From Marivita sp. XM-24bin2 (GTDB taxonomy: Bacteria > Pseudomonadota > Alphaproteobacteria > Rhodobacterales > Rhodobacteraceae), in assembly GCA_003149565.1 (NCBI GenBank), contig QCWH01000002.1, positions 112,516 through 176,515 on the forward strand: a DNA stretch of 64,000 bases, in the 5' to 3' direction. Positions 25,687-36,465 of the stretch are shown piece by piece; position 1 is the stretch's first letter; each line of letters opens with the position of its first letter. Below the pieces are notes generated by a model. It did not search any database and was not told the DNA's origin. It worked only from the letters and a program-made list of their open reading frames with translations. A program made the translations under genes and the position numbers.

Positions 25687-27009
25687 ATGAACCTGAGGAA
25701 AACTTTTGCCTCTGCAACGGCTATGTCGCTTGTCATGAGCGCGGGGGCGTTTGCCGAAGAGATCACCATCGCGACCGTCAACAACGCCGATATGATTGTC
25801 ATGCAGGAACTCGCTCCGCAGTGGGAAGAGGCCACCGGAAATACGATCAATTGGGTTGTTCTAGAAGAAAACGTACTGCGTCAGCGTACCACCCAAGACA
25901 TATCGACCAATGGCGGTTCGTTCGACATCATGTTCATCGGTGCGTACGAGACACCGATCTGGGGTGCCAATGGCTGGCTTGAGCCGCTGAATGAATTTGC
26001 CGACGATGCAGATTACGACCTCAATGATATTTTCCAGCTCGTCCGCAACGGTTTGTCGGACAGCGAAGGCAACCTTTACGCGCTGCCGCTCTATTCCGAG
26101 ACCTCTTTCACGTACTACCGGACTGACGTTTTTGAAGACAAAGGGATCGCCGTTCCTGAGGGTCAGCCGACTTACGAGGAATTCGCAGAGATGGCTGCGG
26201 CAGCCCACGATCCAGAAAACGGCATCTTCGGCACATGCCAGCGCGGCAAGGCTGGCTGGGGCGAGAACATGGCATTCGTGGGTCCGCTGGTAAATGCGTT
26301 CGGCGGGCGTTGGTTTGACATGGACTGGCAGCCGCAGCTCGACTCGGAAGAGTGGAACAACGCAATCACCTACTACGTCGACCTTGTGAGCAATTACGGG
26401 CCTCCGGGTGCGTCGTCGAATGGTCACAACGAAAACCGCGCTCTTTTCAAGGATGGCAAGTGTGCGACTTGGGTCGACGCGACTTCCGCTGCGACGGACG
26501 TGAAGAATCCGGACACATCGTCCGTTGCGGACGTGACCGATTTCTTCAAGGCGCCCAAGCAGGTCACGGACAAAGGCACCGGTTGGTTCTGGTCCTGGGC
26601 GCTGGCAATCCCGGCAAGCTCGCAGAACAAAGACACCGCCAAGGACTTCCTGAAGTGGGCAACCTCGAAAGAGTATTTCGAGCTGGTCGGCGAAACGAAA
26701 GGTTGGGTGGCTGTCCCCAGCGGCACACGTCAGTCAATCGAAGCGGATCCGCGTCGTCTTGAGGCCGCGCCGTTCGCTTCAACCATCGTAGATGCCATCC
26801 TCTCAGTTGACCCGGCTGACCCGACGCTTGAACCCGTTCCCTACACTGGTGTTCAGTTCGTCGCGATCCCCGAGTTCCAGGGTATCGGCAACTATGTCGG
26901 TCAGCAGATTTCGGCGGCCCTCGCGGGTCAGCAGTCGGTCGAAGAGGCGCTGGCAAATAGCCAAACCTTCGCTGTCCGGGAAATGACCAAAGCCGGTTAC
27001 ATCAAGTAA
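25687..27009 (+). CDS. smoE: Polyol ABC transporter solute-binding protein
   Basis: Periplasmic binding protein of 440 aa (family 1 sugar binders). The signal peptide is MNLRKTFASATAMSLVMSAG with cleavage near AFA/EE. The mature part contains TTQDISTNGGSFDIMFIGAYE at about 73-93, closely resembling sorbitol/mannitol binding proteins, and GPPGASSNGHNENRALFKDG. The start at 25687 has GGAGGAAA upstream. It captures a hexitol for SmoFGK. Confidence 0.92.
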   Translation: MNLRKTFASATAMSLVMSAGAFAEEITIATVNNADMIVMQELAPQWEEATGNTINWVVLEENVLRQRTTQDISTNGGSFDIMFIGAYETPIWGANGWLEPLNEFADDADYDLNDIFQLVRNGLSDSEGNLYALPLYSETSFTYYRTDVFEDKGIAVPEGQPTYEEFAEMAAAAHDPENGIFGTCQRGKAGWGENMAFVGPLVNAFGGRWFDMDWQPQLDSEEWNNAITYYVDLVSNYGPPGASSNGHNENRALFKDGKCATWVDATSAATDVKNPDTSSVADVTDFFKAPKQVTDKGTGWFWSWALAIPASSQNKDTAKDFLKWATSKEYFELVGETKGWVAVPSGTRQSIEADPRRLEAAPFASTIVDAILSVDPADPTLEPVPYTGVQFVAIPEFQGIGNYVGQQISAALAGQQSVEEALANSQTFAVREMTKAGYIK

Positions 27010-27022
27010 CCTCCTTCCGGAG

Positions 27023-27049
27023 TGGGCTGGCGCCTCACGCGCCAGCCCA
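27023..27049 (+). terminator. Intra-operon hairpin after smoE
   Basis: A perfect 11-bp stem (TGGGCTGGCGC, 27023-27033, with its complement at 27039-27049) and a 5-base loop lie 13 bases after the smoE stop, followed by TTT. It likely truncates or protects most transcripts so the binding protein exceeds the permeases. Confidence 0.75.
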
Positions 27050-27151
27050 TTTCCAGTTCACTTGTATCCAGTTCGTTGAGCATTTCAGCAAGTGCCCGTC
27101 CGTGGCATTTCCTCAAGTGCTATCCGCTATTCGTTTGGGAGGGCGAAGCGA

Positions 27152-28024
27152 ATGTCTACGAAAGCATCCAGATCCGCCGCGCGACTGATGATATCGCCAG
27201 CAGTGGTTCTGCTTCTGATGTGGATGATCGTCCCCCTGGTGATGACGGTCTATTTCTCATTCCTCCGCTACAATCTCCTTTCGCCTGGAGCGACGCCTTG
27301 GGCAGGGTGGGACAACTACTACTGGTTTATCACCGATCCGAGTTTCAATGATGCCATATGGAACACATTGGCTCTGGTGGGGGGAATTCTGGTGATCACC
27401 GTTGTTGGTGGGATCGGGTTTGCTCTATTGCTCGACAGACCAATGTTCGGCACCGGCATTATACGTATTATGGTGATTGCACCGTTCTTTGTGATGCCGA
27501 CTGTGTCGGCGTTGGTGTGGAAGAATATGTTCTTCAATCCGGTGAACGGGATATTTGGGAATATCGCAACGAGTCTCGGGCTCCAGCCAATCGATTTCTT
27601 CGCAGAAATCCCACTGCTGTCCATCATCTTCATCGTGTCTTGGATGTGGTTGCCGTTTGCCACTCTGATCCTGCTCACCGCATTGCAGTCTCTGGATCAA
27701 GAACAGCTTGAAGCAGCTGAGATGGATGGGGCAAGCTGGAGCAACCGCTTCTGGTACATCATGCTTCCGCACCTCGCGCGGGCGATTACCGTTGTGATCC
27801 TGATCCAGACAATCTTTCTGCTGTCTGTATTTGCGGAAATCCTGGTGACCACAAATGGCGGTCCAGGCACAGCGACCACGAACCTGACCTACCTGATCTA
27901 TGTCTCGTCGCTCCTGCAATTCGACGTGGGTATGGGCAGCGCTGGCGGCGTGTTCGCCATCATTCTCGCCAACATCGTTGCGATCTTCCTTATGCGGATG
28001 ATTGGCAAGAACTTGGACGCTTGA
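27152..28024 (+). CDS. smoF: Polyol ABC transporter permease 1
   Basis: Membrane protein of 290 aa with six helices, beginning with AARLMISPAVVLLLMWMIVP. The cytoplasmic EAA loop that contacts the ATPase is EAAEMDGASWSNRFWYIMLP at about 188-207. The ATG at 27152 has GGGAGGG upstream, whereas the frame's first ATG at 27092 gives an unlikely basic leader. The smoG start follows 10 bases after the stop. Confidence 0.92.
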   Translation: MSTKASRSAARLMISPAVVLLLMWMIVPLVMTVYFSFLRYNLLSPGATPWAGWDNYYWFITDPSFNDAIWNTLALVGGILVITVVGGIGFALLLDRPMFGTGIIRIMVIAPFFVMPTVSALVWKNMFFNPVNGIFGNIATSLGLQPIDFFAEIPLLSIIFIVSWMWLPFATLILLTALQSLDQEQLEAAEMDGASWSNRFWYIMLPHLARAITVVILIQTIFLLSVFAEILVTTNGGPGTATTNLTYLIYVSSLLQFDVGMGSAGGVFAIILANIVAIFLMRMIGKNLDA

Positions 28025-28034
28025 GGAGGATCAC

Positions 28035-28868
28035 ATGGCACGTGCAGTTTCGACCAAGCAGAAAAGTATCAATACCGCGATTGCTGGAACGCTTGGCTTC
28101 CTGATGTTCTTTCCAATTCTTTGGATCCTGATCCTGTCCTTCAAGACGGAAGAAGACGCGATCAGGGCCCCTTTGGAAGTTCTGTTCTCAAGTGGTTGGA
28201 CGCTGGACAGCTTTGCGGCCGTGCAAGCCCGGTCTGACTATTTCAAGCATTTCTCAAACTCGGTCATCATCTCCTTGGGATCGACGATCCTTGGTCTTTT
28301 GATCGCCATTCCGGCAGCTTGGTCGATGGCATTTGTACCTTCGCGGCACACCAAAAACATCCTGATGTGGATGCTCTCGACAAAAATGCTGCCTCCGGTT
28401 GGCGTGCTGGTGCCGATCTATTTGATCTTCCGTGACACCGGGCTTTTGGACAGTCGGACGGGGCTGACCATCGTTCTGACGCTGATGAATCTGCCGATCA
28501 TTGTCTGGATGCTGTACACATACTTCAAGGAAATCCCAGGTGAAATCCTTGAAGCGGCGCGGATGGATGGCGCAAGTCTGCGAGAGGAAGTGCTCTACGT
28601 CCTGACGCCCATGGCGATCCCGGGAATGGCGTCCACGATGCTTTTGAATATCATCCTGGCTTGGAACGAGGCCTTCTGGACGCTGAACCTGACGGCGGCC
28701 AAGGCGGCCCCTTTGACGGCCTTTATCGCAAGTTACTCAAGCCCAGAGGGTCTGTTTTACGCGAAGCTTTCGGCGGCATCGATCATGGCGATTGCACCGA
28801 TCCTGATCATGGGCTGGTTCAGCCAGAAACAACTCGTCCGCGGCCTGACCTTCGGCGCGGTGAAATAA
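28035..28868 (+). CDS. smoG: Polyol ABC transporter permease 2
   Basis: Membrane protein of 277 aa with six predicted helices and the EAA loop [20 protein letters not shown] at about 175-194. The central segment [22 protein letters not shown] is characteristic of the second permease of sugar-alcohol transporters. The ATG follows GAGGAGG. It pairs with SmoF to form the translocation path. Confidence 0.92.
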   Translation: MARAVSTKQKSINTAIAGTLGFLMFFPILWILILSFKTEEDAIRAPLEVLFSSGWTLDSFAAVQARSDYFKHFSNSVIISLGSTILGLLIAIPAAWSMAFVPSRHTKNILMWMLSTKMLPPVGVLVPIYLIFRDTGLLDSRTGLTIVLTLMNLPIIVWMLYTYFKEIPGEILEAARMDGASLREEVLYVLTPMAIPGMASTMLLNIILAWNEAFWTLNLTAAKAAPLTAFIASYSSPEGLFYAKLSAASIMAIAPILIMGWFSQKQLVRGLTFGAVK

Positions 28869-28879
28869 AGGGAACGACC

Positions 28880-29887
28880 ATGGGACGCATCACGCTTGAA
28901 AAGGTCACCAAAAGCTTTGGCGAGGTGGAGGTCATTCCACCGCTTGATCTCACGATTGAAGATGGTGAGTTCACAGTATTCGTTGGTCCGTCAGGCTGCG
29001 GCAAATCAACCTTGCTTCGGTTGATCGCGGGTTTGGAGGACACAACATCCGGCCATATTCGCATTGATGGCGAGGACGCCACCGATCTGCCGCCGGCCAA
29101 GCGTGGGTTGGCCATGGTTTTCCAATCCTATGCCCTCTACCCGCATATGTCGGTGCGCAAGAATATCGCCTTTCCCATGAAGATGGCAAAAGTGCCAGAA
29201 GACGAACAAAATCGTCGGATTGAGCAGGCGGCAAAGGCATTGAACCTGACCGAGTATCTCGACCGCCGCCCCGGTCAGCTCTCTGGCGGACAACGTCAAC
29301 GGGTTGCCATTGGACGTGCAATTGTCCGAGAACCGGCAGCGTTTTTGTTTGACGAGCCTTTGTCGAACCTTGATGCCGCGTTGCGTGTTGGAATGCGTTT
29401 GGAAATCTCAGAATTGCATAAACGGCTTGCGACAACGATGATTTACGTCACTCATGATCAAGTCGAAGCCATGACGATGGCTGACAAGATCGTCGTTCTG
29501 CGGGCTGGGAATATTGAACAGGTTGGCTCGCCTCTCGAACTCTACAAGGAGCCACGCAACACGTTTGTTGCAGGTTTTATCGGCTCGCCCAAAATGAACC
29601 TCTTTGAAGGCCCGGAGGCGGAGAAGCTGGGGGCGCACACTGCGGGTGTCCGGCCCGAACATATTGAGGTTGGAGACCCTGCAAGTACCTATTGGAGCGG
29701 CACTGTCGGTGTGGCAGAGCATTTGGGGTCTGACACCTTTTTCCATATCCATGAAACGGGCCTTGCAGACACCATTACGGTGCGTGCACCAGGAGATGTC
29801 GATTACAAGCACGGCGATCGGATCGGTTTGAACCCACGCATGGACATGATTCACAAATTCGACCAGCAGGGGCTACGCATTCAATGA
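28880..29887 (+). CDS. smoK: Polyol ABC transporter ATP-binding protein
   Basis: MalK/UgpC-type ATPase of 335 aa. Walker A is GPSGCGKST at about 36-44, the signature is LSGGQRQR near 135, Walker B is [13 protein letters not shown], and the switch histidine is in VTHDQVEAM. The C-terminal part (from about 235) is the regulatory OB-fold domain, shorter than in many MalK proteins. Its stop overlaps the smoS start by 4 bases. Confidence 0.93.
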   Translation: MGRITLEKVTKSFGEVEVIPPLDLTIEDGEFTVFVGPSGCGKSTLLRLIAGLEDTTSGHIRIDGEDATDLPPAKRGLAMVFQSYALYPHMSVRKNIAFPMKMAKVPEDEQNRRIEQAAKALNLTEYLDRRPGQLSGGQRQRVAIGRAIVREPAAFLFDEPLSNLDAALRVGMRLEISELHKRLATTMIYVTHDQVEAMTMADKIVVLRAGNIEQVGSPLELYKEPRNTFVAGFIGSPKMNLFEGPEAEKLGAHTAGVRPEHIEVGDPASTYWSGTVGVAEHLGSDTFFHIHETGLADTITVRAPGDVDYKHGDRIGLNPRMDMIHKFDQQGLRIQ

Positions 29888-30654
29888 AGCGGTTAGACGG
29901 AAAAATTGCGATCGTTACAGGCGGAGCACGCGGTATCGGTCGTGCCATTTGCGAAGCGCTTGCCCGGGAAGGTGCCAAGGTTGCTGTTGCGGACTTGTTG
30001 GAAGACGATGCCCGCGAGACGGCCGGTGCATTTGGCGATGCCGGTATGGCCGTCAAAATGGACGTCACCGACCTCGGATCAATCAACCAAGCTGTCAAGG
30101 AAGTTGCAGACGCGTGGGGCGGGATCGATATCCTCGTGAATAACGCCGGGATTTTCAACATGGCGTCGCTCGATAAAATCACGATGTCCGATTATCGCCG
30201 ACAGTACGATGTGAATGTCGGAGGGACGATTTTTGTCAGCCAGGTTGTCGCGCCGTTCCTCAAGAAGCGTGGTGGTGGATCGATTATCAATTTTGCCAGC
30301 CAAGCCGGACGTCGTGGTGAGGCAAATGTGACGATCTATTGCTCGACAAAGGCTGCAGTCATCTCAATCACGCAATCGTTGGCTTTGGAACTGGCGCCCG
30401 ACAATATTCGAGTGAATGGCATAGCGCCAGGCGTGATCGATACGCCAATGTGGGATCACGTTGATGCTCAATTTGCCGAGTACGAGAATAAGCCAAAAGG
30501 CCAGAAGAAGCGTGAAGTCGGTGAAGCGGTGCCTCTTGGCCGCATGGGCGACCCGATTGACGTGGCAGATCCTGTCGTTTTCCTCGCCTCCGACGAGGCT
30601 CGCTATGTCACCGCGCAAACTCTGAATGTCGACGGCGGAAATTGGATGAGCTGA
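29884..30654 (+). CDS. smoS: SDR-family polyol dehydrogenase (sorbitol/galactitol dehydrogenase)
   Basis: Short-chain dehydrogenase of 256 aa. The NAD site is TGGARGIG at 12-19, the NAG motif is NNAGIF, and the catalytic pair is Y152/K156 (IYCSTKAA) after a serine in NFASQAG. It closely resembles the SmoS/PolS enzymes of Rhodobacter that oxidise D-sorbitol to fructose and galactitol to tagatose. ATGA overlap with smoK and TGATG overlap with mtlK show one operon. Confidence 0.9.
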   Translation: MKRLDGKIAIVTGGARGIGRAICEALAREGAKVAVADLLEDDARETAGAFGDAGMAVKMDVTDLGSINQAVKEVADAWGGIDILVNNAGIFNMASLDKITMSDYRRQYDVNVGGTIFVSQVVAPFLKKRGGGSIINFASQAGRRGEANVTIYCSTKAAVISITQSLALELAPDNIRVNGIAPGVIDTPMWDHVDAQFAEYENKPKGQKKREVGEAVPLGRMGDPIDVADPVVFLASDEARYVTAQTLNVDGGNWMS

Positions 30655-32129
30655 TGAGCAATCTTTTGCAGCTTTCGAATGCTACGCTGACCCGGATTCC
30701 CGCAGACGTCCGCGTTCCAAGCTATGATCGATCACGGCTGACGGCTGGCATCGTTCACATTGGACTTGGGAATTTCCATCGAGCACACCAAGCGTGGTAC
30801 CTGCATCGTCTGATGGATCAAGGGTTGGCTCATGACTGGGCAATCATTGGAGCGGGTGTCCGCGAACCGGATGCCGCACAACGTGAACGGCTTTTGGCCC
30901 AGGATTGTTTGACGACGTTGATCGAACTTGACCCTGCCGGGATCTCTGCTGAAATCACTGGGTCCATGATCGGGTTTGTTCCGGTGGAACCCGGGAATGC
31001 TGCCCTTATTGCGCAAATGTCCGACCCTGCAATTCGAATTATTGCCCTGACGGTTACGGAAGGTGGGTATTTCACGCGGCCCGATGGAAGCTTCGATGCA
31101 GAGCACGCTGATATTCAGCATGACGCTGCTCACCCGGCGAGCCCGCGCACGGCGTTCGGGGCTATGATCGCTGCATTGAAGCTGCGTCGCGAGAAGGGGG
31201 TGGGGCCATTCACTTGTCTGTCCTGTGACAACTTGCAGGGCAACGGTACGGTTTTGCGCGAAACAGTCGTTTCACTGGCACGGCTGTCCGATGCGGATCT
31301 CGCAGATTGGATTGATCGCAACTGCAGCTTTCCGAATTCTATGGTGGACTGCATTGTGCCTGCCACCGGTCCGAAAGAACTTAGCCTAGTCAAGGATCGC
31401 TACAGCATCGACGATAAGGCGCCTGTTACCCATGAGAACTTTCGCCAATGGGTCATCGAAGACAATTTCTGTGCGGGGCGCCCCGATTGGGACAAAGTTG
31501 GTGCGACGTTCTCTGACCGCGTGCATGATTATGAGACGATGAAACTACGCATTCTCAATGCGGGGCACCAGCTCTTGGCAAACGCCGGAGAGCTTCTGTC
31601 GGTCGAGACGATTTCGGGCTGTATGGGGCATGATGCAATCCGACACTTCTTTGCCAAGGTTCAGCGCGAAGAAATCGCTCCGCAGGTCGAACCGGTGCCA
31701 GGTATGACCCCAAGCCAATACATTGAATTGATTGACCAACGGTTCTCCAACCCAGAGATTGTCGATACCACGCGCCGGGTGGCGTTTGACGGCTCGTCGC
31801 GGCATCCGGGGTTCCTGCATCCAATGATCCGCGAACGGCTCGCGTCTGACGAAAGTATCGAGGGCCTAACACTGGCGGAAGCCTTGTGGGCGCGTATGTG
31901 TGTTGGAACGCGCGAAGACGGAACTGCAATCGCGCCAAACGACCCGAATTGGACCACGTTGACCGCAGCGGCCGACGCCGCTCAGTCCGATCCTAATGCG
32001 TGGATCAGACAGGAAGAAATCTATGGCGATCTGGCGAGTAATACGCGCTTTGCAGAAACTTTTTCACGCTGGCTGCGTCTGATTCAAACCAAAGGTACTG
32101 AAGCAACTCTTCAGGCTTTTCAGGGTTGA
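30654..32129 (+). CDS. mtlK: Mannitol 2-dehydrogenase family protein
   Basis: Polyol-specific long-chain dehydrogenase of 491 aa. The N-terminal NAD-binding region has GIVHIGLGNFHRAHQA at about 25-40. The catalytic motif K-x4-N-x2-H is in MKLRILNAGHQLLANAG. It oxidises mannitol to fructose; in related systems similar enzymes oxidise D-altritol or D-arabinitol. The ATG at 30654 shares bases with the smoS stop. Confidence 0.92.
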   Translation: MSNLLQLSNATLTRIPADVRVPSYDRSRLTAGIVHIGLGNFHRAHQAWYLHRLMDQGLAHDWAIIGAGVREPDAAQRERLLAQDCLTTLIELDPAGISAEITGSMIGFVPVEPGNAALIAQMSDPAIRIIALTVTEGGYFTRPDGSFDAEHADIQHDAAHPASPRTAFGAMIAALKLRREKGVGPFTCLSCDNLQGNGTVLRETVVSLARLSDADLADWIDRNCSFPNSMVDCIVPATGPKELSLVKDRYSIDDKAPVTHENFRQWVIEDNFCAGRPDWDKVGATFSDRVHDYETMKLRILNAGHQLLANAGELLSVETISGCMGHDAIRHFFAKVQREEIAPQVEPVPGMTPSQYIELIDQRFSNPEIVDTTRRVAFDGSSRHPGFLHPMIRERLASDESIEGLTLAEALWARMCVGTREDGTAIAPNDPNWTTLTAAADAAQSDPNAWIRQEEIYGDLASNTRFAETFSRWLRLIQTKGTEATLQAFQG

Positions 32130-32133
32130 TAGA

Positions 32134-33126
32134 ATGCGCGCGATCCTTTTCCCGGCGCAGGACGTCATAGAGGTAGTTGAGCTTGCGGACCCTATAGCCG
32201 GCCCCGGTGAGGTCTTGGTGCAGGTGCGGGCATCTGGCCTCTGTCATACTGACGTTGAAGTGCTGAACGGCAACTATGGGACGGGGGCGTACCCGCTTGT
32301 CCCCGGGCACGAATATGCTGGTGTCGTTATGGATGTTGGCCCAGAGGTCAACACTGTAGCCATCGGTGATCGTGTTGCCATAGACCCCAACCTGAATTGC
32401 GGCACCTGCGTCAATTGTGCGAAAGGATGGGTGCACTTATGCGATGCGCTGGGTGCCTATGGCGTCACCACAAACGGCGGTTTTGCCGAGCTCAGTGTTG
32501 TCAATGCAGATGCTGTGCATTCTATAGGTGATTTGCCATTCGAGCATGCCGCTTTGGCCGAACCAATTGGCTGCGTGCTCAATGGCGTTGACATGGCCTA
32601 TGAGCCGCATCAGCGGCATGCGCTCATTTTCGGCGCTGGGCCAATGGGCTTGCTCTTAGGGCTGGTGCTGCAGGCGCGCGGAGTGGGCGATGTCACTCTA
32701 GTCGAGCCAGCTGATGCGCGGCGCAACCTCGCGGCGGCTCTCGGAATGTCCGTACTGCACCCCGACGAAATTCATTTGCGTGATATGGTTCAGTCTGTCG
32801 ACTACGTCGCAGATGCAACAGGCCGCGCAAATGTTGTTGCTGATGCCTTAGGCTATGTCGCACCCGGCGGAACATTTCATATGTTCGGAGTTTGTCCGCC
32901 AAGTGCGCGTGTCGAGATGTCTCCGTTCGACATCTTTCGACGGCAACTCCGTGTTGTTGGCTCGCATTCGCTCAATCGAAATATCCCTGAATCGCTGAAT
33001 ATCGTTCAGCAATTGCAGCCTAAGCTGGATCAACTTGTCTCCCATCGGCTCTCCTTGGAAGAAATGGCCCATGTGTTCCGCAATGGGCTGCCTGCGAATG
33101 CCTTGAAGCTGCAGGTGACTCTTTAA
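32134..33126 (+). CDS. Zinc-dependent alcohol (polyol) dehydrogenase
   Basis: Medium-chain dehydrogenase of 330 aa. Catalytic zinc ligands are in SGLCHTDVE and PLVPGHEYAG. The structural-zinc lobe has four cysteines (NCGTCVNC and a later C near 100). The nucleotide site is FGAGPMGLL at about 167-175. It is the last gene of the polyol operon, 4 bases after mtlK, and probably oxidises a further sugar alcohol such as a pentitol. The exact substrate cannot be read from sequence. Confidence 0.87.
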   Translation: MRAILFPAQDVIEVVELADPIAGPGEVLVQVRASGLCHTDVEVLNGNYGTGAYPLVPGHEYAGVVMDVGPEVNTVAIGDRVAIDPNLNCGTCVNCAKGWVHLCDALGAYGVTTNGGFAELSVVNADAVHSIGDLPFEHAALAEPIGCVLNGVDMAYEPHQRHALIFGAGPMGLLLGLVLQARGVGDVTLVEPADARRNLAAALGMSVLHPDEIHLRDMVQSVDYVADATGRANVVADALGYVAPGGTFHMFGVCPPSARVEMSPFDIFRRQLRVVGSHSLNRNIPESLNIVQQLQPKLDQLVSHRLSLEEMAHVFRNGLPANALKLQVTL

Positions 33127-33169
33127 GCCGAAAGGTCAGGAAAGCCGAATATTGTCGCTATCGTATGGC

Positions 33170-33190
33170 AGCGCAGTTCTGCGCTTTTCT
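33170..33190 (+). terminator. Terminator-like hairpin after the polyol operon
   Basis: A six-base-pair stem (AGCGCA at 33170-33175, TGCGCT at 33180-33185) with a GTTC loop is followed by four T. A second perfect hairpin (GCATTGC/GCAATGC, 33221-33237) lies just downstream. Confidence 0.55.
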
Positions 33191-33318
33191 CCATTGCTGA
33201 TAGTTGAACGTTTCGGTGGCGCATTGCTTGGCAATGCTTAGCGTTGCCGAAGAATGCCTAAGGCAAAAAGTGTCAAGACCTTTTTTTGGGGCACCTCCAG
33301 CTTGGTTTATGCTTTAAT

Positions 33319-33339
33319 ATTTTAAGCTTGAAGTAAAAT
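33319..33339. promoter_or_regulatory. Putative MarR-type operator before the anthranilyl-CoA operon
   Basis: An AT-rich inverted repeat, ATTTTA and TAAAAT arms, surrounds a near-perfect 12-bp palindrome TTTAAGCTTGAA (33321-33332). It lies 74-94 bases before the first gene of an operon that encodes a MarR regulator. Binding is inferred. Confidence 0.45.
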
Positions 33340-33412
33340 TGGAGAGCGCCTACGCTCGTAATGTCGGTCGGAGACTGGCTTCGAGCGCCTGTGCCAATGA
33401 GGAGGACCAGTA

Positions 33413-35710
33413 ATGCGCGTCGCATGTCTTGGAGGGGGTCCGGCTGGGTTGTATTTTGCAATCTCCATGAAGCTCCGGGATCCGGCGCATGAGGTTGTCG
33501 TCTTCGAGCGCAATCGCGCGAATGATACGTTTGGCTGGGGTGTTGTGCTGTCTGACGACGCCTTGGAGAACCTCGAGGTCAACGATTCTGTCAGCGCCCG
33601 CGCAATCCGCGATCATTTTGCCTATTGGGATGACATTGCGGTGGTTCATGACGGTGTGCGGACTGTGTCGAGCGGTCACGGCTTTGCCGGAATCGGACGC
33701 AGGCAGATGCTCGTCTTGCTGCAGAAGCGTGCGCGGGAATTGGGCGTCGAGATGCGCTTTGAGGCGGAGTTCGAAAGCGCAGAGGCGTATCGTGCGGACT
33801 TTGATCTTGTCGTTGCAACCGATGGGATCAACTCGCGGGTTCGTAATGAATATGCCGAACACTTCCGACCAGACATTGATGTGCGGGAATGCAAGTTTGT
33901 TTGGCTGGGAACGCACCAAAAGTTCAATGATGCGTTTACCTTCATTTTTGAAAAGACGCCGCATGGTTGGGTCTGGGCCCATGTCTACCAGTTTGACGAC
34001 AAAACGGCGACCTTCATCGTGGAGTGTCAGCAGGACACGTGGGATCGGTGGGGCTTTGATGCCATGTCAAAGGAAGCGACCGTCGAAACATGCCGCGAGA
34101 TTTTTGCAGAACACCTGGGCGAACATGATTTGATGTCAAATGCTGCGCATTTGCGTGGCTCAGCCATCTGGATGAATTTTCCACGTGTGATCTGTGAAAA
34201 ATGGCACCATGAAAATGTTGTGCTTGTGGGAGATGCTGCTGCGACGGCCCATTTCTCGATTGGCTCAGGGTCGCGGCTGGCCTTCGATAGTGCTATTTCG
34301 CTTGCCACCTATTTGCATTCTGAACCAACGATGGAAGCGGCGTTTGAGCGCTATCAGGCCGAACGGCGGCTGGAGGTTCTGCGCCTGCAATCTGCGGCCC
34401 GCAACAGTCTTGAATGGTTCGAACAGGTTGAGCGCTACCTCGATCTTGACCCGGTTCAGTTCAATTACGCGCTGCTCACGCGGTCGCAGCGTATCTCGCA
34501 AGAGAACCTTCGCATGCGGGACGCAAAATGGCTAGAAAGCGCAGAGCGCTGGTTTCAAACCCGCGCCGGGGTTTCGGAAAACGCGCCCGTTCGAGCGCCC
34601 ATGTTTGCACCCTTTCGTTTGCGTGACATGGCTCTGAAGAACCGTATCGTCGTTTCTCCTATGGCACAGTACAAAGCCAAAGACGGGTGTCCGACCGATT
34701 GGCATCTTATTCATTATGGAGAACGAGCCAAGGGCGGCGCTGGATTGGTTTACACGGAAATGACGTGTGTCTCCGCCGAGGGGCGTATCACCCAAGGGTG
34801 CCCCGGGCTCTACGCGCCCGAACATGAGGCGGCTTGGCGACGGCTCACTGAGTTTGTGCATTCCGAAACAGACGCAAAGATTTGCTGTCAGATCGGTCAT
34901 TCTGGCCGAAAAGGATCCACTCAACTTGGGTGGGAGGAGATGGACGCGCCGCTGTCTCAAGGCAACTGGGAAGTCATGTCGGCTTCTGCGATACCGTGGT
35001 CCAGCCGAAACGCCATTCCTCGCGAAATGACACGCATCGACATGGACGTGGTTAGAAACCAGTTCGTCGCGGCGGCTGAGATGGCCGAACGAGCTGGCTT
35101 TGATATGATCGAACTGCATGCCGCGCATGGTTATCTTCTGTCGTCTTTCATTTCGCCGTTGTCCAACCATCGTGGCGATCAATATGGCGGAAGCCTCGAG
35201 AACCGGCTTCGCTACCCTCTCGAAGTCTTCGAAGCGATGCGGTCGGTCTGGCCTGAGGCAAAGCCCATGTCTGTCCGGATCTCGGCCAATGATTGGGTGG
35301 GCGACGATGGTGTGACGCCTGAGGAGGCGGTTGCGATCGCAAAAGCCTTCCAAAAAGCTGGGTCTGATATCATCGATGTTAGTGCGGGTCAGACCAGTAT
35401 GAATGCAAAGCCGGTCTATGGGCGGATGTTCCAGACACCTTTCTCCGATCGAATTCGCAATGAAGCGGGCATCGCGACGATGGCGGTGGGGAATATCTAC
35501 GAGGCCGACCACGCCAATTCCATTCTAATGGCGGGGCGCGCAGACCTTGTTGCCGTTGGGCGTCCACACTTGGCTGATCCTTATTGGACTTTGCGCGAAG
35601 GAGCACGCATTGGCGACCGAGCGGCCTCGGATTGGCCATTGCCTTATCTGGCTGGCAGGGATCAGGTTTGGCGGTTGGCCGACCGCGAAGCGGAGGTTAT
35701 CCGCGTATGA
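33413..35710 (+). CDS. 2-Aminobenzoyl-CoA monooxygenase/reductase-like fusion flavoprotein
   Basis: Two-domain protein of 765 aa. Residues 1-390 form an FAD aromatic hydroxylase with GGGPAGLYF at 7-15 and [16 protein letters not shown] around 270. From about 395 to the end is an Old Yellow Enzyme domain ([20 protein letters not shown], then [11 protein letters not shown], and [20 protein letters not shown] near 567). This architecture is that of Azoarcus 2-aminobenzoyl-CoA monooxygenase/reductase, which hydroxylates and reduces the CoA-bound ring in one protein; annotation pipelines often call it salicylyl-CoA 5-hydroxylase. The ATG has GAGGAGGACC upstream. First gene of the operon; its stop overlaps the SDR start. 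Confidence 0.88.
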   Translation: MRVACLGGGPAGLYFAISMKLRDPAHEVVVFERNRANDTFGWGVVLSDDALENLEVNDSVSARAIRDHFAYWDDIAVVHDGVRTVSSGHGFAGIGRRQMLVLLQKRARELGVEMRFEAEFESAEAYRADFDLVVATDGINSRVRNEYAEHFRPDIDVRECKFVWLGTHQKFNDAFTFIFEKTPHGWVWAHVYQFDDKTATFIVECQQDTWDRWGFDAMSKEATVETCREIFAEHLGEHDLMSNAAHLRGSAIWMNFPRVICEKWHHENVVLVGDAAATAHFSIGSGSRLAFDSAISLATYLHSEPTMEAAFERYQAERRLEVLRLQSAARNSLEWFEQVERYLDLDPVQFNYALLTRSQRISQENLRMRDAKWLESAERWFQTRAGVSENAPVRAPMFAPFRLRDMALKNRIVVSPMAQYKAKDGCPTDWHLIHYGERAKGGAGLVYTEMTCVSAEGRITQGCPGLYAPEHEAAWRRLTEFVHSETDAKICCQIGHSGRKGSTQLGWEEMDAPLSQGNWEVMSASAIPWSSRNAIPREMTRIDMDVVRNQFVAAAEMAERAGFDMIELHAAHGYLLSSFISPLSNHRGDQYGGSLENRLRYPLEVFEAMRSVWPEAKPMSVRISANDWVGDDGVTPEEAVAIAKAFQKAGSDIIDVSAGQTSMNAKPVYGRMFQTPFSDRIRNEAGIATMAVGNIYEADHANSILMAGRADLVAVGRPHLADPYWTLREGARIGDRAASDWPLPYLAGRDQVWRLADREAEVIRV

Positions 35711-36465
35711 GTGTTGCCGAAAAGCATGTCATCGTGACGGGGGGTGGCACGGGCGTGGGCCGCGCAATCGCAGTGGCCTTTGCCCTCGCTGGCGCAAAAG
35801 TTACGATCATGGGGCGCCGCGAAGCCCCCCTTCGGGAAGTTGCGAAGCAACACAAATTTATCGGTTGGGTGACTTGTGATGTGACGGAGGCCCAAGCCGT
35901 CAAGGATGCATTGAGGCAAGCACGGGGGCTCAACGGGCCCGTTTCCGTTGCGGTCGCGAATGCAGGGTCCGCCGAAAGCGCGCCGTTCCACCGCATGACA
36001 CCCCAGCAGCTGCAGTCACTGCTTTCCGTTAACCTCGGCGGCGTGGTCAATTCCTGGCAGGCTGCCTTGCCGGATATGAAAACCGAAGGCTGGGGCCGCT
36101 TGATTGCAATTGGCTCGACCGCTGGGTTGAAAGGCTACTCTTATGTGTCCGGTTATGCCGCAGCCAAGCATGCGGTGGTCGGATTGACTCGCTCACTGGC
36201 CTTGGAGCTGGGTGGAAGTGGCATCACCGCGAACGTGATCTGTCCAGGTTTTATAGAAACCCCACTTCTTGAACGATCCATTGCAAATATCATGGAAAAG
36301 ACAGGCATGGATGAAGACGCAGCTCGAACCAGCCTTGTGGCGAATAATCCGCAGCGGCGTTTCATACAGCCGGATGAAGTGGCAGGGACCGCGCTTTGGC
36401 TGTGCTCTGACGCGGCTGGCTCCGTCAACGGTCATGCGCTGGCCTTGTCTGGAGGCGAAATATGA
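35707..36465 (+). CDS. SDR-family oxidoreductase of the anthranilyl-CoA operon
   Basis: Short-chain dehydrogenase of 252 aa. The cofactor site is TGGGTGVG at 11-18, NAG appears in ANAGSA, and the catalytic residues are in a serine ([11 protein letters not shown]) and the YAAAKHA motif (Tyr and Lys spaced by three). The ATG at 35707 overlaps the upstream stop (ATGA); the longer frame is inside the previous gene. It may oxidise or reduce a hydroxyl on the alicyclic CoA ester formed by the first enzyme. Confidence 0.85.
   Translation: MSVAEKHVIVTGGGTGVGRAIAVAFALAGAKVTIMGRREAPLREVAKQHKFIGWVTCDVTEAQAVKDALRQARGLNGPVSVAVANAGSAESAPFHRMTPQQLQSLLSVNLGGVVNSWQAALPDMKTEGWGRLIAIGSTAGLKGYSYVSGYAAAKHAVVGLTRSLALELGGSGITANVICPGFIETPLLERSIANIMEKTGMDEDAARTSLVANNPQRRFIQPDEVAGTALWLCSDAAGSVNGHALALSGGEI

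Noticed and set aside
34532..35512. 326-codon open frame on the minus strand
   Set aside because: Lies opposite the Old Yellow Enzyme domain of the 33413 gene; composition is Arg/His rich as expected for a shadow.
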